Below the pieces are notes generated by a model. That model ran no database searches, was not told the DNA's origin, and saw only the letters and a program-made list of their open reading frames with translations. Both the position numbers and the translations under genes were made by a program. This document shows positions 33,011 through 42,350 of a DNA stretch of 64,000 nt, piece after piece (positions within the stretch are counted from its first letter, which is position 1; each line of letters opens with the position of its first letter). This DNA is from Brachybacterium sacelli. GTDB taxonomy: Bacteria > Actinomycetota > Actinomycetes > Actinomycetales > Dermabacteraceae. Location of the stretch: contig NZ_JAGIOD010000001.1 in NCBI RefSeq assembly GCF_017876545.1, forward strand, positions 1,984,001-2,048,000, written 5' to 3'.

Positions 33011-34776
33011 GCGGTCCCCTCCCGGGCAGCTCGGTCGGCCTCCACGAAGCGGTGCACGAGGGCGCGAGGATCAGCGATCCCGCAGCGCCGGGCGAGCCCG
33101 TGCAACCCGGTGGTCACGAGGTCGGCGCGGGCGGTGAGCTCGGGATCGGTGAGCACGGCGGCGGGGTCCTCGTCGGCCAGCAGGCGGCCCTCGGAGAGCA
33201 CCAGCACCCGGTCGGTGTGCTCGAGGGCGAGGTGCATGTCGTGGGTGATGAGCACGATCGTGGTGCCGGCGGTGTGCAGGGAGCGCAGGAAGCCCATGAA
33301 CTCGGAGTAGTGCGCGAAGTCCTGCCCGGCGGTGGGCTCGTCGAGGATCAGCATCTCGGGTTCGAGGGCGAGCACCGCGGCGATGCTCAGGCGCTTCTTC
33401 TGGCCGTGGCTCAGGGCAGAGACCGGCCAGGAGCGGAACGGCGACAGGCCACAGGCCGTCAGCACGGTGGTGGTGCGCCGGGCGATCTCGTCCTCGTCGA
33501 ACCCGCGGGCGCGCAGGCCCAGGGCGATCTCCTCGGTGACGTGCGGCCGCGAGAGCAGCTGGCCGGGTTCCTGCAGCACGAAGCCGACCCGCTCCCCGCG
33601 TGCGGCGAGGCTCCAGCCGTCCGCGTCGATCCCGCCGATCAGCACCTCGCCGCCGGTGAGCTGCTCGAAGCCGCAGATCACGCGGGCGAGGGTGGACTTG
33701 CCGGCACCGTTGGAGCCGAGCACGCCGAGCATCTCCCCACGGGAGACGGAGGCGGTGACCCCCTCCAGCGCGGCCCGGGAGCGACCGGGGCCGACGGGCA
33801 GCTCGCAGCGCACGCGATGGAGATCCAGCGCAGCCGCGTCGGAACCCTCCCCGGCCGTCCCGTCCCGGCCTGCGGAGCCGGCAGCGACCCAGTCGCGCAC
33901 CGCCTCGATCTGCTCCGCGGTCAACTCGATGTCCTCGCTGCGCTGCGGACGCTGCGCGGCGGTGACGGGCGCGCCCGCGTATCGCAGGGCGGCCACGTGC
34001 AGCGGCGGGCGGATGCCATGCGCCTCCAGAAGGCCCGAGGCGAGGACCTCCTCGGGGGCGGCATCGGCGACGATGCGCCCGGCGTCCATCAGCACGATCC
34101 GGTCGACGTCACGATGCAGCACATCCTCCAGGCGATGCTCGACCAGGATCACGGTCCGGCCGTGATCGCGGTGCAGCGTGTCGATCAGCTCCACCGCGGC
34201 CCGACCGGTCGCCGGGTCCAGGTTCGCCAGCGGCTCGTCCAGCAGCAGCACCTCGACGTCATCCACCAGCACGCCGGCGAGCGCGACGCGCTGCTTCTGG
34301 CCGCCGGAGAGGTCCTGCGGGGCATCGCCGAGGCGGTCGGGGATCCCGGCGAGCTCGGCGGCGCGCGCGATCCTCGCGGGCATCTCGTCGTGGGGGACCT
34401 GCTGGTTCTCGAGGCTGAAGGCGATGTCCTCGGCGACCGAGAGACCCACGAACTGGCTGTTGCTGTCCTGCAGCACGGTGCCGACCACGGCCGCGGTCTC
34501 CACCAGCGGCACCTGGGAAGGATCCCTCCTGCCCACGCGCACGGTGCCGGTCGAGGAACCGCGATGGTGGTGGGGGATCAGACCGTTCAGCACGCTGATC
34601 AGCGTCGACTTTCCGGAGCCGGAGGCACCGACGAGCGCGATCTTCTCCCCGCGACGGATCGTGAGGTCGATGTCGTGCAGAGTCGGCTCGGACTGCGCCC
34701 GGTACTGGAAGGAGTACCCGGCCAGCTCGATCAGCGGCTCCTCGACACCGACCGTGCGGGAGTGGGGGGCCGTCAC
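33007..34776 (-). CDS. ecfA: ECF transporter dual ATPase (fused EcfA1-EcfA2)
   Basis: 589 residues with two complete ABC cassettes. First: Walker A GASGSGKST, Q-loop region, signature DLSGGQKQR, Walker B VLLLDEPLANLDPA. Second: GSNGAGKST, signature ALSHGQKKR, MLILDEPTAGQD. An Ala/Gly/Asp linker (~300-350) joins them. The start is GTG 34776, overlapping the S-component stop by 4 bp; upstream starts would run through that gene. Fused EcfA proteins are common in actinobacteria. Confidence 0.94.
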   Translation of the reverse strand: MTAPHSRTVGVEEPLIELAGYSFQYRAQSEPTLHDIDLTIRRGEKIALVGASGSGKSTLISVLNGLIPHHHRGSSTGTVRVGRRDPSQVPLVETAAVVGTVLQDSNSQFVGLSVAEDIAFSLENQQVPHDEMPARIARAAELAGIPDRLGDAPQDLSGGQKQRVALAGVLVDDVEVLLLDEPLANLDPATGRAAVELIDTLHRDHGRTVILVEHRLEDVLHRDVDRIVLMDAGRIVADAAPEEVLASGLLEAHGIRPPLHVAALRYAGAPVTAAQRPQRSEDIELTAEQIEAVRDWVAAGSAGRDGTAGEGSDAAALDLHRVRCELPVGPGRSRAALEGVTASVSRGEMLGVLGSNGAGKSTLARVICGFEQLTGGEVLIGGIDADGWSLAARGERVGFVLQEPGQLLSRPHVTEEIALGLRARGFDEDEIARRTTTVLTACGLSPFRSWPVSALSHGQKKRLSIAAVLALEPEMLILDEPTAGQDFAHYSEFMGFLRSLHTAGTTIVLITHDMHLALEHTDRVLVLSEGRLLADEDPAAVLTDPELTARADLVTTGLHGLARRCGIADPRALVHRFVEADRAAREGTA

Positions 34777-35327
34777 AGGTCGTGGCTCAGCGACCCGGTC
34801 CTGGTCCGGGTACGGGCGTAGACCGACAGGATCACGACCCCGAGGACGCAGGCGGTGATCGTGTTGGAGAGGAAGGCGAGCGAGCCCTGGGCCCACACCT
34901 TGCTCGCGGGCTCGGAGTACATCAGCACGTCCCCGAGCGGCGCGACGAGCAGCCAGGCGAGGGCGTGGGCGACGACGACCGCGAGGCAGAAGCGGGCGGC
35001 GACCGACCGGCCGAACTCACCGTCGGCGATCGCGTGCCTCACCAGGAGGACCCCGACGACCAGGCCGAACACGCCGGAGGCCAGCTCCCAGCTGAGCCAG
35101 ATGCCGTATCCGGTGACGTCGATGAGGAGGTGCCCGATGAATCCGGCCAGGGCGCCGACGAGCGGGCCGTAGAGCACGGCGAACACGGCGAGGATTGCGT
35201 ACTGGATGTTGATCGAGGTGTTGGGGATCGGCGTCGGGATCGCGGCGAAGCGGCCGAGCACGAAGAACAGGGCCGCGCCGATGCCGATGGCGACCACCTG
35301 GGTGACGGGGGAATGGGTGCGGGTCAT
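34773..35327 (-). CDS. ECF transporter S component (UPF0397-like)
   Basis: 184 residues, five to six helices (VVAIGIGAALFFVLGRFAAI; IQYAILAVFAVLYGPLVGAL; LASGVFGLVVGVLLV; FCLAVVVAHALAWLLVAPL; ITACVLGVVILSV). PTPIPNTSINIQYAIL and GFIGHLLIDVTGYGIWLSWE match the UPF0397 group of S components, some of which are labelled riboflavin-type without proof. It binds the substrate; next to a SAM-splitting enzyme, a purine, nucleoside or methionine-related substrate is plausible. ATG 35327 lies 28 bp after the DUF62 stop. Confidence 0.85.
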   Translation of the reverse strand: MTRTHSPVTQVVAIGIGAALFFVLGRFAAIPTPIPNTSINIQYAILAVFAVLYGPLVGALAGFIGHLLIDVTGYGIWLSWELASGVFGLVVGVLLVRHAIADGEFGRSVAARFCLAVVVAHALAWLLVAPLGDVLMYSEPASKVWAQGSLAFLSNTITACVLGVVILSVYARTRTRTGSLSHDL

Positions 35328-35355
35328 GGGATCTCCGGGCATGGGGAGGGACAGG

Positions 35356-36195
35356 TCAGCGCACGGGCTCGAGGGTCACGCGCCAGGAGGCGCCGGTGCC
35401 CAGGGAGAACGCGCGAGCGTAGTGGCCGCGGTTGATGGCGATGGCCATCCGATCCAGCGAGTTCACGTACAGCAGCGGCTCGCCGATCTCGACGGCGGCG
35501 AAGCTGCGCGCGTAGGTGACCTGCGCGGCGTGGACGACGGTGTCGTGGTGATGGACGCGCACGGTCACCCGGGCGCCGGGCGCGACCGACAGCTCGGCGA
35601 AGAGGGTGCGGGGGATGGAGGTCCACAGCGAGCCGTAGCGCACGTCGAGGGTGTCGATGGTGCCGACCACCGCCTCCTCCGATCGCGCCGGGGCCGTGAT
35701 CGGCAGCCGCTCCATCCGTGCGAGGTCGAGCTCGCGGCCGACGTCCTCGAAGGCGGTGACGCCGGAGGCGAGTCGGGCGCCGGTGAAGGCGTAGATGTCG
35801 CGGCCGTGGAAGGTGTAGGACTCCTCGGAGCCCGGGCGCCGGTTGCGGGTCTCGTCGATCTCCCGCAGCGCGGTGATCCCGAAGATGTCCTCGAGATGGG
35901 TCAGCGTCCCGTTGTCGGGCGTGACGACGTAGTGGCCGGTGGCGGTGCGCGCGACCACGGACAGGCGGGAGGAGCCGACGCCGGGGTCGACCACGGAGAC
36001 GAACACGGTGCCCTCGGGCCAGTACCGCAGCACCTGAGCGAGGCGGTAGGAGCCCTCCCAGATGTCGTAGGGCGGGATGTTGTGGGTGACGTCGTGGAGA
36101 CGCAGGGCGGGGTCGACGCCGACGGCGACGCCGTACATCGCGCTGACCGCGCCGTCGTCGAGCCCGAAGTCGGACTGCAGGACCAGAGCACTCAT
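35356..36195 (-). CDS. SAM hydroxide adenosyltransferase (DUF62)
   Basis: 279 residues, whole family length. Members split S-adenosylmethionine with water or hydroxide into adenosine and methionine (relatives fluorinate or chlorinate SAM). Seen: SDFGLDDGAVSAMYGVA near the start, DVTHNIPPYDI, VVDPGVGSSR, VTPDNGTLT, and FHGRDIYAFTGARLA. ATG 36195 begins the conserved SALVLQSDFG; a longer frame to 36264 adds unrelated residues. CATACT 6 nt upstream may be a leaderless -10. It heads an ECF transporter operon, a pairing seen in other bacteria but not understood. Confidence 0.92.
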   Translation of the reverse strand: MSALVLQSDFGLDDGAVSAMYGVAVGVDPALRLHDVTHNIPPYDIWEGSYRLAQVLRYWPEGTVFVSVVDPGVGSSRLSVVARTATGHYVVTPDNGTLTHLEDIFGITALREIDETRNRRPGSEESYTFHGRDIYAFTGARLASGVTAFEDVGRELDLARMERLPITAPARSEEAVVGTIDTLDVRYGSLWTSIPRTLFAELSVAPGARVTVRVHHHDTVVHAAQVTYARSFAAVEIGEPLLYVNSLDRMAIAINRGHYARAFSLGTGASWRVTLEPVR

Positions 36196-36303
36196 GGGGG
36201 CAGTATGCGCCGAACGGCGCCGGAGCGCCCGTGACCCCCGACTCACGATGTCATCCTGCGTCACGGAGCGTCACGCCCGTGAGCCGTGCGACAGGATGGG
36301 GAC

Positions 36304-37119
36304 ATGACGAGAACCCAGGACCGACCGTCGACCGCCCTTCGACTGCTCACGCAGAACATCCGCCAGCACCGGCCCGAGACCTCGCCGGGCGAGAGCGATC
36401 ACTGGGGCGACCGCGCCCCGGTGCTGGTGGAGCTGCTGCGCGCCGCCGACGCGGACGTGGTGGGCACCCAGGAGGTCCTTCCCTCCCAGGTCCCGGTGCT
36501 CGACGGGGCCCTCGCGGCGACCCATCTGCGGCTCGGCATCGGGCGGGACGGCGGCGGTCGCGGGGAGCACAACCTGCTGTTCCTGCGTCGGGACCGGTTC
36601 GAGGTGCTCGACTGGGACCAGTTCTGGCTCTCCGAGCAGCCGGCGCTGATGGGTTCGGTGGGCTGGGACGGCCACTGCCCACGGATCGCGGTGTGGGCCC
36701 GGGTGCGGGACCGCCGCGGCGGTGGCGAGCTGGTCCTCGCGGTCACCCACCTCGATCATGCCGGGCCCCGGGCGCGGGAGCGCGGCGCCATGATCATCGC
36801 CCAGCGCCTGAGGGAGGCGGCCGACGGGGCACCCGTGGTGCTGATGGGAGATTTCAACGCCGCCGGCGGAGACAGCGCCCCCTGGCGCGTGCTGCGCGAC
36901 GCCGGGTTCGAGGATGCGCACGACGTCGCCGTGTCCCAGGAGGGCGAGGACATCGGCACCTTCCCGGACTACCGGGCGCCGGTGGTCGGCGGGGAGCGGA
37001 TCGACTGGATCCTCGCCCGCGACGTCACCGTCGAGTCCTACTCCGCGTCCGTCCCGGAGCTCGAGGGCCGGGTCGCGAGCGATCACGCCACCGTCGCAGC
37101 CGTCGTCACGACGCGCTGA
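36304..37119 (+). CDS. Endonuclease/exonuclease/phosphatase-family hydrolase
   Basis: 271 residues of the DNase I-like fold: LRLLTQNIRQH at the start (metal Asn), VVGTQEV (metal Glu), VTHLDHAG, VLMGDFNAAGGD (DxN), RIDWILAR and the terminal SDHATVAA (catalytic His). All catalytic residues look intact. No signal peptide, so cytoplasmic. Substrate could be nucleic acid, a sphingomyelin-like phosphodiester or an inositol phosphate; not decidable. Divergent from the DUF62 gene, sharing a 108-bp promoter region. Confidence 0.9.
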   Translation: MTRTQDRPSTALRLLTQNIRQHRPETSPGESDHWGDRAPVLVELLRAADADVVGTQEVLPSQVPVLDGALAATHLRLGIGRDGGGRGEHNLLFLRRDRFEVLDWDQFWLSEQPALMGSVGWDGHCPRIAVWARVRDRRGGGELVLAVTHLDHAGPRARERGAMIIAQRLREAADGAPVVLMGDFNAAGGDSAPWRVLRDAGFEDAHDVAVSQEGEDIGTFPDYRAPVVGGERIDWILARDVTVESYSASVPELEGRVASDHATVAAVVTTR

Positions 37120-37149
37120 CGATCGCTTACCTGTCGCGGGCGGAGGTGA

Positions 37150-38160
37150 TCAGTCGTCCAGGCCCCAGGCCTCGGCCAGCAGCTCGAGCCCCTTCAGACG
37201 GTCGGCCGGATCGTAGTAGTAGGCGGTGAGGATCAGTTCGTCGGCGCCGGTGGCGGCCACGATCTCCTCGAGCTGGCGCACCACCGTGGTGGGGGAGCCG
37301 ACGGCCTTGATCGAGAGCGTCTGGTCGACCTGCTGCAGCAGGTGATCGGGAGCGACGTCCTCGATCGGCGTCGGCGGCTGGATCTTCTGCCGCTGCCCGG
37401 TGACGACTCCCAGGAACATCTGCTGGAGCGTGGAGAAGTGACGCTGGGCCTCCTCGTCGGTCTCGGCGACCACCAGGTTCACCCCGACCATGGTGCGGGG
37501 CTCCGCGATCTGGGCGGAGGCGGCACTCGGGTCGAAGTTCGCGCGGTAGACGTCGAGCGCCTGCAGGTACTGGAACGGTGCGAAGTGGGACGCCACGGAG
37601 AAGGGCAGCCCCAGCTGCGCGGCCAGCCGCGCCCCGTTGGCGGTCGAGCCCAGGATCCACATCGGCACCTCGGTGCCTCGGGCGACCTCGGCGGTGATGG
37701 GCAGGGAGCCGGCGGACTCCTCGCGCGACCAGTCCCGCATCTGCTCGACCGCGGCGACGAAGGCCTGCGGCTCCGCCGAGGTGCGGGCCAGCAGCTGCGC
37801 GGTGAGCTGGTCGGTGCCCGGGGCGCGGCCCAGACCCAGGTCGATGCGGTCACCGTGGAACTGCACCAGGGTGCCGAACTGCTCGATGACCGCGAGCGGG
37901 GAGTGGTTGGGCAGCATGATCCCGCCGGAGCCGACGCGGATCCGCTCGGTCATCGAGGCCGCGCGATCGATCAGCAGCGAGGTGGCGCTCGAGGCGAGGG
38001 AGTTGGTGTTGTGGTGCTCGGCGAACCAGTACCGCTCGTACCCGAGGCGGTCGGCGACCTGCGCCCCTTCCATGGAGGCGGTGATCGCCTCGGAGGTGGA
38101 CATGCCTTCAGAGATGGAGACGAGATCCAGGATCGACAGGGGGACGTGCGGTGCGCTCAT
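37150..38160 (-). CDS. LLM-class flavin-dependent oxidoreductase (1)
   Basis: 336 residues, luciferase-like TIM barrel using FMN or F420: YERYWFAEHHNTNS, IRVGSGGIMLPNHSPLAVIEQF, IDLGLGRAPGTD, VPMWILGSTANGARLAAQLG. It belongs to the bacterial luciferase-like subgroup annotated as alkanal monooxygenase-like. Start 38160 fits the family; TAGCCT 7 nt before it suggests leaderless transcription. Divergent from a second LLM gene with the same core motifs. Substrate unknown. Confidence 0.91.
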   Translation of the reverse strand: MSAPHVPLSILDLVSISEGMSTSEAITASMEGAQVADRLGYERYWFAEHHNTNSLASSATSLLIDRAASMTERIRVGSGGIMLPNHSPLAVIEQFGTLVQFHGDRIDLGLGRAPGTDQLTAQLLARTSAEPQAFVAAVEQMRDWSREESAGSLPITAEVARGTEVPMWILGSTANGARLAAQLGLPFSVASHFAPFQYLQALDVYRANFDPSAASAQIAEPRTMVGVNLVVAETDEEAQRHFSTLQQMFLGVVTGQRQKIQPPTPIEDVAPDHLLQQVDQTLSIKAVGSPTTVVRQLEEIVAATGADELILTAYYYDPADRLKGLELLAEAWGLDD

Positions 38161-38266
38161 GGTCGTCAGGCTATCGGCGCGGAGCGCTCGCGGGTCGCGC
38201 CGAGGATGAGACGTTGTCGACCTCGCAACAGGGAAGATCACGTGGGGTGCCCGCGTTGATCACGGC

Positions 38267-39235
38267 ATGAGGCTCTCCCTGCTCGACCGCTCCCGCACGC
38301 GTCGGGGCCAGGCCGAGTCAGCGGCCCTGGAGCACTCCGTCCTGCGGGCGATCGCCGCCGAGCAGCAGGGATACCACCGGTTCTGGGTGGCCGAGCACCA
38401 CGCCGTGCCGGGCATCGCGAGCGGCTCCCCGGCGGTGCTGCTGAGCGCGATCGGTGCCCGCACCGCCCGGATCCGCCTCGGCTCCGGGGGCGTGATGCTC
38501 CCCAATCACCGGCCGCTCGTGGTCGCCGAGCAGTTCCGCATGCTCGAGGCGCTGTACCCCGGCCGCATCGACCTGGGCCTGGGACGCTCACTCGGCTTCA
38601 CCGCCCCGGTGCGCGAGGCCCTCGGCCGCCGCCGCACGACACCCGAGGAGTTCGCCGAGGAGATCACGGCGGTCCGCGAGCACCTCGAGGGCACGGCGGC
38701 GCTCACCGCGCGCCCGGGCGATGCGGGCGAGGTGCCGCTGTTCGTGCTCGCGACCGGCAGCGGCCTGGACACTGCCGCGGCGCTCGGGCTGCCCGTCGTG
38801 GTCGGCGGGCCCGTCCTGCTCTCCGACGAGATCGAGGACCGTCTTGCCGCGTATCGTCGCGCCTTCCGCCCACATCGCGGCAGCGCGCCGACGGTCGTGC
38901 TCTCGGCAGACGTCCTGGTCGCCGACACCGACGCCGAGGCGCGCGAGCTCGCTCTGCCGGAGGTATGGGCGATCGTCCGCTCCCGCGAGACCGGAGAGTT
39001 CCCACCGCTCGAGGACGTCGCCGGGATCCGTGCTCGTGACATCGGCGACCGCGAACGCTCCCGCCTCGAGCACGGCCTCGAGAACATGTGGGCGGGCAGC
39101 GAGCGCACCATCACCGAACGGGTCGGCCGGCTCCTGGAGCGCACCGGCGCCGACGAGCTGCTGGTCTCCGGTTCCACCACCGATCGCGAGGCCCTCGCCG
39201 AGTCCGATCACCGGGTCTCGGCGCTGCTGGGGTGA
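38267..39235 (+). CDS. LLM-class flavin-dependent oxidoreductase (2)
   Basis: 322 residues, paralogous to the divergent neighbour: HRFWVAEHHAVPG, IRLGSGGVMLPNHRPLVVAEQF, IDLGLGRSLGF, VPLFVLATGSGLDTAAALG. The C-terminal half differs strongly, so an old duplication. The promoter region between the two starts is 106 bp and contains GATCACG twice (38236-38242 and 38258-38264), 22 bp apart, maybe a shared regulator site. Substrate unknown. Confidence 0.91.
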   Translation: MRLSLLDRSRTRRGQAESAALEHSVLRAIAAEQQGYHRFWVAEHHAVPGIASGSPAVLLSAIGARTARIRLGSGGVMLPNHRPLVVAEQFRMLEALYPGRIDLGLGRSLGFTAPVREALGRRRTTPEEFAEEITAVREHLEGTAALTARPGDAGEVPLFVLATGSGLDTAAALGLPVVVGGPVLLSDEIEDRLAAYRRAFRPHRGSAPTVVLSADVLVADTDAEARELALPEVWAIVRSRETGEFPPLEDVAGIRARDIGDRERSRLEHGLENMWAGSERTITERVGRLLERTGADELLVSGSTTDREALAESDHRVSALLG

Positions 39236-39280
39236 GGCAGGGGACGAGTGGAACCGGACGATCGCCGCCGACCCATGGCA

Positions 39281-39835
39281 TCAGAGGGCTTGCCCTCCGG
39301 CCACGGGGAGGGCCACGTTGAGCTCCTTGCGGAAGCACACGCTGATGCCGTCGGCCGGATCGTAGGGCGCGAAAACCTCGACGCGATGCCATCCCTGGCG
39401 CTCGTACAGGGCGATCGCCTCGGGCTGGCGATTGCCGGTCTGCAGGAACAGCTCCGCCGCGTCGCGCTCGCGGGCCTCGTCCTCGAGTCGGGCGAGCACG
39501 GCGCTCGCGAGCCCCGACCGGCGGTGGTTCGCCCCGATGAACAGTCGCTTGACCTCCCAGCGCTCCGGGAGGCGACGCAGGGTGCCGGTCGCCGCGACCT
39601 CCCCGTCCACCACCGCCAGCAGCACCACCGCGACGTCCTCGCGAGTAGGAGGCGCGGGTCGCGGGGAGTCCCCGCGCAGGGCCGCGTAGCGGGGGCCGAT
39701 CTCGGCGTCCATCGCCGCCCGCAATGACGCAGCGCGCGCCTCGTCCCAGTCCGTCCGCTCCCAGCGCAGGGGGCGCCCGTCGGGCAGCGCGTGTCTCGTG
39801 GCCGCGGCTGGGCCCTGCGCATCGGTCGCGGTCAT
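39281..39835 (-). CDS. GNAT-family N-acetyltransferase
   Basis: 184 residues. The acetyl-CoA loop is VKRLFIGANHRRSGLASAVLA, and the C-terminal IALYERQGWHRVEVFAPY is typical of GNATs. ATG 39835 overlaps the stop of the dual ABC ATPase by 4 bp, so it ends the peptide-transport operon. It may acetylate a compound imported by that transporter or give resistance to it; not decidable from sequence. Confidence 0.88.
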   Translation of the reverse strand: MTATDAQGPAAATRHALPDGRPLRWERTDWDEARAASLRAAMDAEIGPRYAALRGDSPRPAPPTREDVAVVLLAVVDGEVAATGTLRRLPERWEVKRLFIGANHRRSGLASAVLARLEDEARERDAAELFLQTGNRQPEAIALYERQGWHRVEVFAPYDPADGISVCFRKELNVALPVAGGQAL

Positions 39836-41493
39836 GACCCCGCCTCCACCCGGGAGGGCACCGAGGCGATGAGCCGCCGTGTGTACTCCTCGCGCGGGGC
39901 CGTGAAGACCTCCGTGACCGTTCCGGACTCGACCACCTCGCCGCCGCGCAGCACCGTGAGGGTGTCGGCGAACTGCCGCACCACCCCGAGGTCGTGGGAG
40001 ATGAACAGATGGGTGAGGCCCAGGTCGCGCTGCAAGGTGGCGAGCACCTCGAGGATGCTCGCCTGGACCGTCACGTCCAGCGCGCTGGTGGGCTCATCGA
40101 GCACCAGCACGTCGGGTCGCAGGGCGAGGGCCCGGGCGATCGCGACCCGCTGACGCTGCCCGCCGGAGAGCGCTCCGGGCCGACGGGAGCGCAGCTCCTG
40201 CGGCAGGCGCACCGCATCCAGCGCCCAGGCGACCCGCTCCTCGCGCTCGCCGCGCCGGCCCACGCGGTACAGGTCGAGCGGTTCGCGCACGATCCGGCCG
40301 ACGGTGAAGCGCGGATCCAGGGAGGTGAAGGGGTTCTGGTAGACGATCTGCAGGTGCCGACGCACCTCCCGCAGCTGCTGACGGTCATCGGGGCGGATCT
40401 CACGGCCGTCCACCCGCAGGGTGCCCGCATCGATCGTCTCCAGGCCCAGCAGCGCGCGAGCGGCCGTGGACTTCCCGGACCCGGACTCGCCCACCAGCGC
40501 GTGGGTGCGCCCGCGCGGGATCGTGAAGGACACCTCTCGCAGTGCCTGCACCTCGTGGTCGCGGCCGCGGAAGGTGCGCGAGACACGCTCGAGCTCGACG
40601 CGCACCGGGGCGTCCTCGAGCCGGTGACGCGCATCGCGCTCGGCCCGCAGCGCGGCGAAACGCTCCGGGTTCAGGCCCGGGACGTCGGCCTGCAGGGCGC
40701 GCGTGTACTCGGCACCCGGGTGGGAGAACACCTCCTGCGTGGGCCCCGCCTCCTGGATGCGGCCGTCCTGGAGGACCACCACCTCGTCGGCCCGCTGGGC
40801 GGCGATCGCCAGGTCGTGCGTGATCAGGAGGACCCCGATGCCCAGCTCGCGGCGCAGCGAGTCGAGCAGATCGAGGATCTGCTTCTGCACGGTCACGTCG
40901 AGGGCGCTGGTGGGCTCATCGGTCACCAGCAGGCGCGGCCCGGGCAGGATCGCGAGCGCGATGAGCACCCGCTGCAGCTGACCGCCGGAGAGCTGGTGGG
41001 GGAAGGACCCGATGACGCGCTGCGGATCCGGCAGCCCCACCCGCTCGAAGGCGCCGCGGACGAGTGCCTCGCGGTCGGCCCGGGAGCGGGCGCCCGGCAC
41101 CAGGGCGGCGGCCTCGAAGGCTTGGGCGCCGATGCTGCGCACCGGGTTCAGGGAGGATCCCGGGTCCTGCGGCACGAAGCCGAGCACCCGACCGCGCAAC
41201 GGCCGGAACTCCGATTCCCGCAGCCCGGTCACCTCACGTCCCTGCACGGTCAGGGAGCCGCTCACCCGAGCGCGTCGTGATCCCAGCAGACGCAGCACGG
41301 CGCGGGCGATGGTCGACTTGCCCGACCCTGACTCACCGATCAGCGCCAGGGCCTTCCCGGCGCCCACGGCGAAGGACACCCCGTGGACCACCTCCTTCTG
41401 GCCGTAGGCGACGCTGAGGTCGCTGACCTGCAGCAGGGGTGCGGTGGGTGCGGTGGAGCGCACGGACTGCGCGGTGTTCTCGAGGGTGCTCAA
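39832..41493 (-). CDS. Dipeptide/oligopeptide-type ABC transporter dual ATPase
   Basis: 553 residues with two ABC cassettes (DppD-DppF fusion): Walker A GESGSGKST twice, signatures QLSGGQLQR and ALSGGQRQR, Walker B RLLVTDEPTSALD and VLVLDEPTSALD. The start is TTG 41493: GGGGAGG lies 5 nt upstream and it overlaps the permease stop by 4 bp (TTGA); the next upstream starts lie deep in the permease gene. Powers uptake by the two permeases and binding protein upstream. Confidence 0.92.
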   Translation of the reverse strand: MSTLENTAQSVRSTAPTAPLLQVSDLSVAYGQKEVVHGVSFAVGAGKALALIGESGSGKSTIARAVLRLLGSRRARVSGSLTVQGREVTGLRESEFRPLRGRVLGFVPQDPGSSLNPVRSIGAQAFEAAALVPGARSRADREALVRGAFERVGLPDPQRVIGSFPHQLSGGQLQRVLIALAILPGPRLLVTDEPTSALDVTVQKQILDLLDSLRRELGIGVLLITHDLAIAAQRADEVVVLQDGRIQEAGPTQEVFSHPGAEYTRALQADVPGLNPERFAALRAERDARHRLEDAPVRVELERVSRTFRGRDHEVQALREVSFTIPRGRTHALVGESGSGKSTAARALLGLETIDAGTLRVDGREIRPDDRQQLREVRRHLQIVYQNPFTSLDPRFTVGRIVREPLDLYRVGRRGEREERVAWALDAVRLPQELRSRRPGALSGGQRQRVAIARALALRPDVLVLDEPTSALDVTVQASILEVLATLQRDLGLTHLFISHDLGVVRQFADTLTVLRGGEVVESGTVTEVFTAPREEYTRRLIASVPSRVEAGS

Positions 41494-42350
41494 CTGTTCC
41501 TCCCCTGATCGAGCCAGCGGCTGATGCGGCTGACGGACAGCACGACGACGGCGATGACCAGACCCGGGGCGATCACGAGCCACGGGGCGTGCAGGAGGTG
41601 CTCGCGGCCGTCGGAGACGAGCAGACCCCAGTCGGAGGCGGGCGGCGGATCGCCGTAGCCCAGGAACGCGAGTCCGGCGATCACGAGGATCGCGATGCCG
41701 AACTGCAGGATCGCCAGCGACAGCACGGGGCGCAGCGCATTGGGCAGCACGTGGCGCAGCAGCACGTACGCGGCGGAGCCACCGCTCACCCGCGCCGCCT
41801 CGATGAACACGCTGGTGCGCACGCGCAGCACCTCGGAGCGCATGAGCCGGGCGAACACGGCGACTGCGGAGACGCCGGTCGCGATCGCCGCATTGCGGGT
41901 GTCGTAGCCCAGTGCCGTCACCACTACCACGGCCAGCAGGAAGCCGGGGATCGCGAGCAGCACGTCGACCAGCCGGCCGATCACCGCATCGACCCATCCG
42001 CCCAGATAGCCGCCGAGGAGACCGAGCAGGCCGCCCACGAGCACACCGATCGCGACCGCGATCAGAGCGCTGGTCATCGAGGAGGCGGAGCCGTGGATGA
42101 TGCGGGTCAGCAGGTCCCGACCCAGATGATCGCTGCCCAGCCAGTACCGGCCGCCGGGAGCGGTGAACTTGTCAGCCGGGATCCCGATCGCCGGGTCGTG
42201 GGAGGTGAACAGGCCCGGTACGCACGACCAGGCAAGCACCACCACCAGGACGACCGCGGAGAGCAGGACGCCGACCGGCGGCCGGCTCCGCGCCGCCGTG
42301 CGGTCGCGCGCGCGGGCTCGCAGGCCGGGGGTGAGGACGGCGGCGGTCAT
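41490..42350 (-). CDS. ABC transporter permease (DppC-type)
   Basis: 286 residues, six helices. DppC-like features: GSDHLGRDLLTRIIHGSASSM, EAARVSGGSAAYVLLRHVLPNAL (EAA loop), and FLGYGDPPPASDWGLLVSDGRE near the C-terminus, which is the hallmark of this family. ATG 42350 overlaps the DppB-type stop by 4 bp. Confidence 0.93.
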   Translation of the reverse strand: MTAAVLTPGLRARARDRTAARSRPPVGVLLSAVVLVVVLAWSCVPGLFTSHDPAIGIPADKFTAPGGRYWLGSDHLGRDLLTRIIHGSASSMTSALIAVAIGVLVGGLLGLLGGYLGGWVDAVIGRLVDVLLAIPGFLLAVVVVTALGYDTRNAAIATGVSAVAVFARLMRSEVLRVRTSVFIEAARVSGGSAAYVLLRHVLPNALRPVLSLAILQFGIAILVIAGLAFLGYGDPPPASDWGLLVSDGREHLLHAPWLVIAPGLVIAVVVLSVSRISRWLDQGRNS

